Below are positions 36,261-43,799 of a stretch of 64,000 nt of DNA, in pieces (position 1 is the stretch's first letter; each line of letters begins with the position of its first letter). Source of the DNA: Agromyces sp. S2-1-8 (GTDB lineage Bacteria; Actinomycetota; Actinomycetes; Actinomycetales; Microbacteriaceae); assembly GCF_021129215.1 (NCBI RefSeq), contig NZ_JAJOLP010000001.1, forward strand, positions 1,178,001 to 1,242,000, given 5' to 3'. Both the position numbers and the translations under genes were made by a program. The notes under the pieces are model-generated. The model was not told the DNA's origin. It made no database searches and saw only the letters and a program-made list of their open reading frames with translations.

Positions 36261-37613
36261 CTACGGAATCGCCCGTGACACGCGGACCGCCGGGCGGCGC
36301 ACGGGCCGCGACGGAGCCCGTCTCGCGAACCACAGCAGCACGAGTGAGAGGAACGCCGGCAGCGGGCCGAATCCGGCGACGAGCAGCACCGCGACCCCCG
36401 CGACGGCGCTGACCGCCGCGATCGCGGTCGCCCCGTTGCCGGGCGCAGCGCCACGAGTGCTCCGCCCGCCGGCCCGCGGCCGGCTCGTCCGCTCGAAGCG
36501 GGAGAACACGAGCACGACGATCGCGACGACCGCCGCGGCGACGACGAGCCAGAGGGGCCGGCTCGCCCACCAGCCGAAGCTCAGCGGCTCGGGCAGCGGC
36601 AGCCCGACCGCGGCGTTCGCGATGAGGGCGAGGCCCGCGAGCCCGACGAGCACCGGCATGTGCCAGAGGTACACGGTCATGGCCCGCTCCCCGACGAACG
36701 AGATCGGCCGCGCGGCATCCCGCCGTTCGACCCACGCGCGGATGCGCGGGCGTGCGAGCTGGAAGAGGGCGAGCTGCGCGACGCCGAGCACGACGAGGCA
36801 GACGGTCGGCGGGTTGAGGTTCACGAGCATGTCGACCGGGTAGGGGCCGGCCACGGTGAGCACCGCGAGCAGCGCGAGCGAGGCGCCCGCGATGCCCGCG
36901 AGCGTCGGCCGGGCCAGCCGGTCGAGGGCGCCGTCGGCGAGGTGGAATCCGAGCTGCTGCACGAGCAGCCACACGAGCAGCAGGTTGACGAAGCCGATCG
37001 CGTCGACACCGGTCGAGAGCCGCACGACGTCGACCGCGACGACGCCGGCGAGCAGGGCGAGGGGCGCCAGCACGGGGGCGCGCTCATGCGCCCGCACCAT
37101 GGCCGGCACGAGCGCCGACACCGCGAGGTACACGCCGAGGAACCACAGCGGCTGGCCGATGCGGAACCCCGCGATGCCGACGAGCTCGGCGGGCATGCCC
37201 GCGAGCGAGAGCGCGACGAGCGAGCCCGAGACGACCGCCACGAGCGCGACGGCCGGGCGCACCAGCCGTTCGATCCGGGCGACCACGTACTCGGCGGGCG
37301 TCGCGCCGCGGGCGCGCATCGACCGCCAATGGGTGAGGCTCGAGAATCCGCCGACGATGAAGAAGAGCGGCATGATCTGCACCACCCAGCTGACCGGGCC
37401 GAACCACGCCTGGTGCTCGAGGGCGTTCTCGAGCACCGGTCCGTCGGGGCCGACGCCGACGCCGACCATCATCGCGTGCAGCACGAACACCATGCCGAGC
37501 AGCACCACCCGGATCGCGTCGACGCTCGCATCGCGCCGCACCCCGGTGCGCGGCCTCGTGGATGCCTCGGGGCGGGTCGATCTCGCGTGCTGGCGTTCGA
37601 GCGTGTCGGTCAT
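36261..37613 (-). CDS. Acyltransferase_3-family membrane protein
   Basis: A 450-residue protein with about ten membrane segments. The N-terminal RDASVDAIRVVLLGMVFVLHAMM carries the family's R...D and catalytic-type His. MPLFFIVGGFSS and MTVYLWHMPVLV follow. Such enzymes O-acylate surface sugars or lipids; the substrate is not readable. It is leaderless, with TAGCCT 7 bases before the ATG. No glycan genes are adjacent. Confidence 0.85.
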   Translation of the reverse strand: MTDTLERQHARSTRPEASTRPRTGVRRDASVDAIRVVLLGMVFVLHAMMVGVGVGPDGPVLENALEHQAWFGPVSWVVQIMPLFFIVGGFSSLTHWRSMRARGATPAEYVVARIERLVRPAVALVAVVSGSLVALSLAGMPAELVGIAGFRIGQPLWFLGVYLAVSALVPAMVRAHERAPVLAPLALLAGVVAVDVVRLSTGVDAIGFVNLLLVWLLVQQLGFHLADGALDRLARPTLAGIAGASLALLAVLTVAGPYPVDMLVNLNPPTVCLVVLGVAQLALFQLARPRIRAWVERRDAARPISFVGERAMTVYLWHMPVLVGLAGLALIANAAVGLPLPEPLSFGWWASRPLWLVVAAAVVAIVVLVFSRFERTSRPRAGGRSTRGAAPGNGATAIAAVSAVAGVAVLLVAGFGPLPAFLSLVLLWFARRAPSRPVRRPAVRVSRAIP

Positions 37614-37620
37614 GTGCCGC

Positions 37621-37626
37621 AGGCTA
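37621..37626 (-). promoter_or_regulatory. -10 element of the leaderless acyltransferase gene
   Basis: TAGCCT on the minus strand, 7 bases before the ATG at 37613. Confidence 0.5.
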
Positions 37627-37695
37627 CGAACGCGGTCGGCGCCGGGGCATCACCCCGCGGAGCGGTTCGCGGGCCCTACCGGGGTACGGCGGGGC

Positions 37696-38370
37696 TCAGC
37701 CTGCCGAGGGGGTGACCAGGCCGGTGTCGTAGGCGAGCACGACGGCGTGCACGCGGTCGCGCAGGCCGAGCTTCTGCAGGATCTTCGAGACGTGCGTCTT
37801 CACGGTCTGCTCGGCGATGAAGAGCGCCGCCGCGATCTCGGTGTTCGACATGCCCCGCCCCACGAGCGTGAGCACCTCGAGCTCGCGCTCGGTCAGCGCG
37901 GCGAGCCGGTTGCCGGCGGGCTTCGGCGGCGGGCCCGAGCGGGCGAAGTCCTCGATCAGCCGACGGGTGACGCTCGGTGCGAGCAGTGCATCGCCGCCGG
38001 CGACGACGCGCACGGCGGCGACGAGCTCTTCGGGCGTCGCGTCCTTCAGCAGGAATCCGCTCGCGCCCGCCCGCAGCGCGTCGTAGACGTACTCGTCGAT
38101 GTCGAACGTCGTGAGCATGAGCACCTTCGGAACGTAGTCGGAGCTCCGCGGCGGCGACTGCAGCGCGCGCGTGGCCTCGATGCCGTTCTGCTGCGGCATC
38201 CGCACGTCCATGACGACGACGTCGGGTCGCAGCTCGTGCGCGAGCGCCACCGCCTCACGGCCGTCGGCGGCCTGGCCGACGACCTCGATTCCGTGCTGGG
38301 CGCCGAGCACCGCGGCGAATCCGGCGCGTACCATCGCCTGGTCGTCGGCGATGAGCACCGAGATCGTCAC
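37696..38370 (-). CDS. NarL/LuxR-family response regulator
   Basis: A 224-residue regulator. The receiver has the acidic pair in IADDQ, a phosphorylated Asp in VVVMDVRMP, and Lys in GFLLKDATPEEL. The C-terminal LuxR HTH is LTERELEVLTLVGRGMSNTEIAAAL. It starts at the GTG overlapping the kinase stop codon. The pair resembles LiaRS/DesKR-like envelope-stress systems. An AGGGCGA-containing element upstream of the kinase may be its own site. Confidence 0.9.
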   Translation of the reverse strand: MTISVLIADDQAMVRAGFAAVLGAQHGIEVVGQAADGREAVALAHELRPDVVVMDVRMPQQNGIEATRALQSPPRSSDYVPKVLMLTTFDIDEYVYDALRAGASGFLLKDATPEELVAAVRVVAGGDALLAPSVTRRLIEDFARSGPPPKPAGNRLAALTERELEVLTLVGRGMSNTEIAAALFIAEQTVKTHVSKILQKLGLRDRVHAVVLAYDTGLVTPSAG

Positions 38371-39629
38371 CACGGGCCTCCGTCCGACCCGAGCGGAAGG
38401 GTCGCGAGTACACGGTAGCCGCCGCCCGGGCGCGGTCCGTGCTCGGCACGCCCGCCGAGCAGGGCGGCGCGCTCGTCGATGCCGACGAGGCCGTGCCCGC
38501 CGTGAGCGCCCGCGCCCGCGGAATCGGCTTCGGAGCCGGCGTCGGATCCGGGGCCCGCGGTCGGCGACGCGGCGGGCGGCGCCTCGTTCTCGACGCCGAC
38601 GACGAGTTCGTCGGCGAGCACCTCGATGGAGACATGGGTCGACGCCCCCGGCGCGTGGCGGACGACGTTGCTCAGCGCCTCCTGCACGATGCGGAAGGCG
38701 GCCGTCGCGGCGAGCCCGCCTTCGGGCAGTCGGTCGCCGAGCTCGAGGGTCACGGGCACCCCGCCGCGTTCGACCGAGGCGACGAGGGCGGGCAGGTCGT
38801 CGAGACCCGGTTGCGGTGCCGTCTCGGCGGTCGAGTCCGAGCTGCGCAGCACGCCGAGCAGCTGCCGCATCTCGGTCATGGCGACGCGAGCCGACTCGGC
38901 GATCTCGGCGAACTCGGCGCGGGCCGCGTCGCTCAGCCCGTCGACGCGGTACGGCGCGCTCGTCGCCTGCACGTGGATGATCGAGAGCCCGTGCGCCACG
39001 ACATCGTGGAGCTCCCGGGCGATGCGGTTGCGCTCCTCGACGAGCACCCGCCGCTCCTGCTCGGCGGCCGACACGGCGCGCTCGCGGAACAGCTCCCCCG
39101 CGATCACCCGTCGCTGCGCGATGAGGAGCGCGATCGGCAGCGCGACCGCCGTGAGGCTCGCCGCGGCGATCTCGTTCGCGGTCGCGCCGGCGTCGACGAA
39201 CGCGAACGGCACCGTCACGACCACGCCGGCGAGCCAGACCACGAACATGCCGAACCAGCTCATGCCGTTCATGCCGAGCACGAGCAGCAGGGCGGTCTGG
39301 CCGATGATCGTCGTCACCGGCCACGGCCATGGAGCACCCTCCGACCCGGCCGAGAGCAGGGCGAACATCAGGATGCCCCAGGTCGCGACGACCGCGGCGG
39401 TCCTCGGGAACCGCATCGCGAGGGGCAGCGCCCCCGCGAGCGCGAGGCAGGTCGCGAAGGCGCCGAGCAGGTGCACCCCGTAGATGGTCGCGGCGAGCGG
39501 CACCGAGACCGCGAACAGCACGAGGGCGAGCGCGGATGTCGCGAGCCACGCCCAAGCGCGGAGGCGCCGATCGGCGTCGGTCGGCGCGGGCGCGCCGCCG
39601 GACCGGGTGGTGGACAGCGAGAGGTTCAT
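38367..39629 (-). CDS. HisKA_3 sensor histidine kinase
   Basis: A 420-residue kinase with about six N-terminal membrane segments and almost no outer domain, so it probably senses the membrane itself. HisKA_3 carries RNRIARELHDVVAHGLSIIHVQA. The ATPase domain has FRIVQEALSNVVRHA and GHGLVGIDERAALLGG, with an acidic Gly/Ser/Ala insert (about residues 345-370) between them. I chose ATG 39629; ATG 39668 would add 13 residues. It overlaps its regulator by GTGA. Confidence 0.88.
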   Translation of the reverse strand: MNLSLSTTRSGGAPAPTDADRRLRAWAWLATSALALVLFAVSVPLAATIYGVHLLGAFATCLALAGALPLAMRFPRTAAVVATWGILMFALLSAGSEGAPWPWPVTTIIGQTALLLVLGMNGMSWFGMFVVWLAGVVVTVPFAFVDAGATANEIAAASLTAVALPIALLIAQRRVIAGELFRERAVSAAEQERRVLVEERNRIARELHDVVAHGLSIIHVQATSAPYRVDGLSDAARAEFAEIAESARVAMTEMRQLLGVLRSSDSTAETAPQPGLDDLPALVASVERGGVPVTLELGDRLPEGGLAATAAFRIVQEALSNVVRHAPGASTHVSIEVLADELVVGVENEAPPAASPTAGPGSDAGSEADSAGAGAHGGHGLVGIDERAALLGGRAEHGPRPGGGYRVLATLPLGSDGGPW

Positions 39630-39777
39630 GGTGCCAGCCAGCCTGTCACGGCCGGTCGGGGTGCACATCCCTCGGCGGAGGGGTCTCAGGGCGATACTCC
39701 GGTAGGGGGCGGTGACTTCCGCTGGCATGGCCGCGCCGTCGACGGGTGCCCGAGCACCGGCCTCGTCGGGCGCCCGC

Positions 39778-40758
39778 TCAATCGAGCCGCAGGTGCCGCG
39801 ACGCCCGCATGTCGTTCAGCCGCTCCTCGCGGTTCTTCGCGATGAGGCGGTCGTCGCGCAGCGGCAGCTGCACCTGCTCCTCGGCGACGACGCCGGCTCG
39901 CAGCTGCCGGGCGCGCTCGACCTCGGTGTCGAGCACCCCGCCGAAGAGCAGGGCGAGATTCGACAGCCACACCCAGAGCAGGAAGGCGATCGCACCGCCC
40001 AGCGCACCGTAGGTGCGCGAGTACGAGCCGACGCCGAAGACGTACATGGCGAACAATGCGCTCACCGCGACCCAGACGAGGAGCGCCCCGACTGCGCCGA
40101 CGCTGAACCAGCGCAGGTGGCGTCGTCGCACGTTCGGCGCCGCCCAGCAGAGCAGGGCGATCGCGACGATGCCGATCGCGGCGAGCAGCGGCAGCTTGCC
40201 GAGGTCCCACCAGAAGGCGACGCCCTCGTCGAACCCCAGCGCCCGTGCCGTCGCGGTCGCGATCGGGCCGGTGATGACGAGGCCGACCACGGCGAGGGCC
40301 GCGAGCAGCAGGAGGGCCGCCGAGACGGCGAGCATCGCCGGGCGCATCGCCCAGAACGGGCGGCCCTCCTCGACCCCGTAGATGCGGTTCAGCCCTCGCC
40401 CGAGCGAGCCGACGTAGCCCGACGTCGCCCACAGCGCACCGAGCAGGCCCGTCACGAGCGCGAGGCCCGCGTGCGAGGCATCCAGGAGCTGCTCGAGCGG
40501 GGTGCGCACGGCGTCGACCGTCTCGGCGCCCCCGAGCTCCTCGACGACGCGGAGTGCGAGCGCGACGACCGCCTCCGCACTGCCGAACACCCCGATCGCG
40601 GCGAGTGCGGCGAGCAGGGCCGGCAGCGCTGCGAGCACTGCGTAGAAGGTGAGCGCGGCGGCGATATCCTGCACCTGGTTGATGCGGTACTCATGCGCGG
40701 TGCGCGTGAGGATGACGCGCCAGTCGTCGCGCGAGAGCTGCACGGGGGAGTCGGGCAT
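39778..40758 (-). CDS. YihY/BrkB-family membrane protein
   Basis: A 326-residue protein with six membrane segments and the YihY motifs DIAAALTFYAVLAALPALLAAL, LWATSGYVGSLGRGLNRIYGVEEGRP, and YGALGGAIAFLLWVWLSNLALLFGGVLD. Once called ribonuclease BN, the family is now taken as membrane transport or envelope proteins. GGAGG precedes the ATG. It stands alone between the two-component pair and an esterase. Confidence 0.9.
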   Translation of the reverse strand: MPDSPVQLSRDDWRVILTRTAHEYRINQVQDIAAALTFYAVLAALPALLAALAAIGVFGSAEAVVALALRVVEELGGAETVDAVRTPLEQLLDASHAGLALVTGLLGALWATSGYVGSLGRGLNRIYGVEEGRPFWAMRPAMLAVSAALLLLAALAVVGLVITGPIATATARALGFDEGVAFWWDLGKLPLLAAIGIVAIALLCWAAPNVRRRHLRWFSVGAVGALLVWVAVSALFAMYVFGVGSYSRTYGALGGAIAFLLWVWLSNLALLFGGVLDTEVERARQLRAGVVAEEQVQLPLRDDRLIAKNREERLNDMRASRHLRLD

Positions 40759-40830
40759 GCGGCCTCCGATCGGATCCGAGCCTACGGCGCGGTCGGTCGC
40801 GGAGGGAGGGGGTTGCGCGCGGCGCTCGGC

Positions 40831-41874
40831 TCAGCCCAGGTGCGCGTGCAGGAACGCCGCGACCCGCACCCGCAGCGCCTCGTCGAGGATGCCGATCGAG
40901 TGCTCGCCGCCCGGCACGACCGCGAGCTCGACGGGCACGCCGGCGGCCTCGAGCACGGCGGCGAACCGCGTCGACTGCCCGAGCGGCACGATCTCGTGCT
41001 CGGAGTGCCCGATGAACACGGGCGGGTCGCTCGGGTCGACGTGCATCGCCGGCGAGGCATCCATCGCCTGCGGGCAGTGCGCGTCGGCGGCGCGAGGTTC
41101 GCACCCCAGGTAGTCGGCGACGATGCCCCGCAACCAGGCGGATGCCCCGTCGGCGTCGAGCGCGGCCGAGCCGAGTCCGACCGGGCCCGAGAGCTCGGCG
41201 ACCGCGGCGACGCGGGACCCCGCGTCGAGCGCGCCGTCGCCGGTCGTGCCGAGGAGCGCGGCGAGGTTGCCGCCCGCCGAACCGCCGAACGCGCCGATGC
41301 GAGCCGGGTCGATGCCGAACCGCTCGACCTGTTCGGGTGCGCGCAGCCACTCGACGGCGAGGGCGACATCGTCGATCGCCCCGGGGAAGACGGTGTCGGG
41401 CACCAGCCGGTAGTTCACCGAGACGGCGACGAAGCCCTCGCTGGCGAGCCACATGCAGACGTTGCGCCAGTCGGTGTTCGCCTTGTCGCCGCGGGTCCAG
41501 CTGCCGCCGTGGATCGAGACGACGGCCGGGAGCAGCGACGTCGCCGTCGTGGCGGCCGCCTGCTCGGGTCCTTCGACCGGGGCGGCCGGCCGGCACACGT
41601 CGAGCGTCAGCAGCGTGCCGTCCTCGCGGACGCCGTACTCGAGATCGGCGTCGACCTGCAGCCCCTCGGGCGGCGTGAACGTGCGGATGCCGATGATCTC
41701 GTCACCGACGACCTCGCTCGCGGCATCGGGGCCGGGCGGGTCGATCTCGCGCAGCTGCTGGTGGAAGCCGGAGAGCGCGACGATGCCCACGATCGCGGCC
41801 GTCACGGCCGCTGCGGCCACCGCGACCCGCTTGCGGCGGACGCCGGAGCCGCCTGTGCGTCGGGTCGAGGTCAC
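40831..41874 (-). CDS. Membrane-anchored alpha/beta-hydrolase (esterase)
   Basis: A 347-residue esterase. One N-terminal membrane segment (about 17-37) is followed by an alpha/beta-hydrolase domain with the oxyanion HGGSW, the nucleophile elbow GGSAGGN, and a C-terminal GGEHSIG with the catalytic His. It is of the hormone-sensitive-lipase/carboxylesterase type, active outside the membrane. It starts at GTG. TAGCAT about 45 bases upstream is a probable -10. Confidence 0.85.
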   Translation of the reverse strand: MTSTRRTGGSGVRRKRVAVAAAAVTAAIVGIVALSGFHQQLREIDPPGPDAASEVVGDEIIGIRTFTPPEGLQVDADLEYGVREDGTLLTLDVCRPAAPVEGPEQAAATTATSLLPAVVSIHGGSWTRGDKANTDWRNVCMWLASEGFVAVSVNYRLVPDTVFPGAIDDVALAVEWLRAPEQVERFGIDPARIGAFGGSAGGNLAALLGTTGDGALDAGSRVAAVAELSGPVGLGSAALDADGASAWLRGIVADYLGCEPRAADAHCPQAMDASPAMHVDPSDPPVFIGHSEHEIVPLGQSTRFAAVLEAAGVPVELAVVPGGEHSIGILDEALRVRVAAFLHAHLG

Positions 41875-41940
41875 ACCGGGCTCCGGGATTCAGGGGTGGA
41901 GCGATGCTAACCCACGATCGGCCGATCTGGAAACGCTTGC

Positions 41941-43074
41941 TCACGACCGTGAGACCACCGCTCCCGTCGTCGCGTCGAACGTCACGGACGCGTCCTCGTA
42001 CGCGGAGTCGAGGAGGACCATCGCCTGCACCGGCCGGCTGCCCGACTCGTCGGCGACCCCGGCCCGCTGGAACCGCACGATCACCGACTCGGGGTCGGCG
42101 ATGCCGCTCTCGTGCTGCGCCGCCGCGATGAGCTCCCGGACCTGCGTGAAGTCGACGGCGGTGACGTCGAACAGCTCGGCGGCCGGATCATCGGGCTGGA
42201 TGAGCTCGGGCCCCTGGTGCTCGGTGCGGTCGTACCGGTACTGGTAGTCGTCGATCGTGAGCGCACCGGGTGTCGACGGCGCGGTCGCGAGGGCGTAGCC
42301 GTCGTAGAAGCCGACGCTCGTGAACTGCGGTCCGCCGACCTCGCGCACGAGCGCGTCGACGATCTCGTCGTGCCGGTCGCCCTCGACGACTCCGGCGGCG
42401 GCCGGGTCGCCTGCCGCGATCGCCGTGATCGATCGGCCGATCGTGCCGTACGCGGGCACGAGCGTCGCCGCGGCGGCGATGACGAGCACGAGCGCGAACA
42501 CGACGGCGTGCAACGGATTCGACGTCGCCTTCGGAACGCCGAGCAGGGTCTCGGGCTCGCTCGGCCAGGCCTGCGCGGTGGCGGCGAGCGGGATGGTGCG
42601 ATCGGCGCCGGCGCGCAGCCGCTCGGCCTCCCGCAGCCGCTCCCAGTCGTCGGGCGGGTCCATCACGAGCACGACGTTCGCCTTCGACTCGACCGGCCGG
42701 CGCACCACGACCACGCAGCCCGGCTGCAGGCGCGGCAGCGCGACGAGGTCGACGATCTCGCGGTGCACGGTCGTATAGGCCGCGCGGTGACGAGGCGCCA
42801 CGGTGAGCACGAGCACGCACTGCGGCTGGTCGTTGATCGTCATGCCGGTCCGGCGGATGCGTTCGACCCGGGCGAGGGCGAGCTCGCCCGTCGGGTCGGT
42901 CGCGGCGGCGACCGCACGGCGGCTCGTCGTGAAGACCGACGCGGTGCCGGCGAGCAGCCCGATCGTGAGGGCGATGCCCCAGAACATCGAGTAGCGCGGG
43001 TCGCCGGTCGCGATCCAGCCGATCAGGCCGCCGGCGGCGGCGCCGAGTCCGATGGCGGAGAGGAGGCGGAGCAT
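41941..43074 (-). CDS. Membrane protein with RRTG-INDQP domain, paralogue B
   Basis: A 377-residue protein of unknown function. It is a paralogue of the 30614-31912 product: two N-terminal membrane segments, the domain LALARVERIRRTGMTINDQP...IVDLVALPRLQPGCVVVV...MDPPDDW, a third membrane segment (about 187-210) and a C-terminal outer domain. The two are most alike in the cytosolic domain and diverge outside. AAAGGA precedes the ATG by 8 bases. Confidence 0.7.
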   Translation of the reverse strand: MLRLLSAIGLGAAAGGLIGWIATGDPRYSMFWGIALTIGLLAGTASVFTTSRRAVAAATDPTGELALARVERIRRTGMTINDQPQCVLVLTVAPRHRAAYTTVHREIVDLVALPRLQPGCVVVVRRPVESKANVVLVMDPPDDWERLREAERLRAGADRTIPLAATAQAWPSEPETLLGVPKATSNPLHAVVFALVLVIAAAATLVPAYGTIGRSITAIAAGDPAAAGVVEGDRHDEIVDALVREVGGPQFTSVGFYDGYALATAPSTPGALTIDDYQYRYDRTEHQGPELIQPDDPAAELFDVTAVDFTQVRELIAAAQHESGIADPESVIVRFQRAGVADESGSRPVQAMVLLDSAYEDASVTFDATTGAVVSRS

Positions 43075-43169
43075 GGTGCGGGTCCTTTCGCGGGTTCGGC
43101 TCCCACGATGGCCCGGCGCGCCTCGAGCGCGGATGGGTAGCGATTGCTCATTCGCCCGCGGCGCGATGC

Positions 43170-43679
43170 TCAGGCCGGGGTGAGCTCCTTCGCCATGCAC
43201 ACGCTGAACTCCTCGCCGATGTACTGGCCGAACTGCTCGATCCGCCGGTACCCGTGCTTCTCGTAGAGGGCGAGCGCGGGCAGGTGCCGCGGCCCCGTCT
43301 CGAGCACGATCTCGCCGAGGCCGCGGGAGGCCGCGTCGGCCTCGATTCGCGTGAGCAGGGCGCCCGCGACGCCGAGTCCGCGTCCGGCCGGATCGACGAA
43401 CATGCGCTTCAGCTCGCCGCGCCTTCCCGCGGCATCGCCCGGCGTCTCGTCGACGAGTGCCGCGATGCCGACTGCGGCGCCGAGCGCGTCGCGCGCGACG
43501 TACAGCCGCACCTCGGGTCGCTCGAGCTGGGCGACGTCGAGCAGGAAGCACGCTTCAGGCGGGTACAGGCTGCGCGAATACTCGGTGCTGCCCTCGAGCA
43601 GGCGCTCCACCTCGGGCTGTCGGGGCGGCTCGATCGAGATCGCGACGGATGCTTCGGTGCTGGGTCGTTCGGCCGGCAT
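43170..43679 (-). CDS. GNAT-family N-acetyltransferase
   Basis: A 169-residue acetyltransferase. The acetyl-CoA loop is in KRMFVDPAGRGLGVAGALLTRIE, and LETGPRHLPALALYEKHGYRRI closes the fold. It is leaderless, with TACGCT 6 bases before the ATG at 43679. The substrate is unknown. Confidence 0.88.
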   Translation of the reverse strand: MPAERPSTEASVAISIEPPRQPEVERLLEGSTEYSRSLYPPEACFLLDVAQLERPEVRLYVARDALGAAVGIAALVDETPGDAAGRRGELKRMFVDPAGRGLGVAGALLTRIEADAASRGLGEIVLETGPRHLPALALYEKHGYRRIEQFGQYIGEEFSVCMAKELTPA

Positions 43680-43685
43680 GCGACG

Positions 43686-43691
43686 AGCGTA
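43686..43691 (-). promoter_or_regulatory. -10 element of the leaderless GNAT gene
   Basis: TACGCT on the minus strand, 6 bases before the ATG at 43679. Confidence 0.55.
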
Positions 43692-43736
43692 CGGACCGCG
43701 CGTTTCGCGCACGTTTCACGGCGGACGCCCGGCTGC

Positions 43737-43779
43737 ACGGCGTCGGCTCCGCGATACCGGATCGCGGAGCCGACGCCGT
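43737..43779 (-). terminator. Terminator of the M14 peptidase gene
   Basis: A perfect 19-bp stem (43737-43755 with 43761-43779), loop ACCGG, 20 bases past the stop codon at 43800. It is the longest hairpin I found in the window. Confidence 0.85.
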
Positions 43780-43799
43780 CCGAACAGGCGGCTGCGGCC

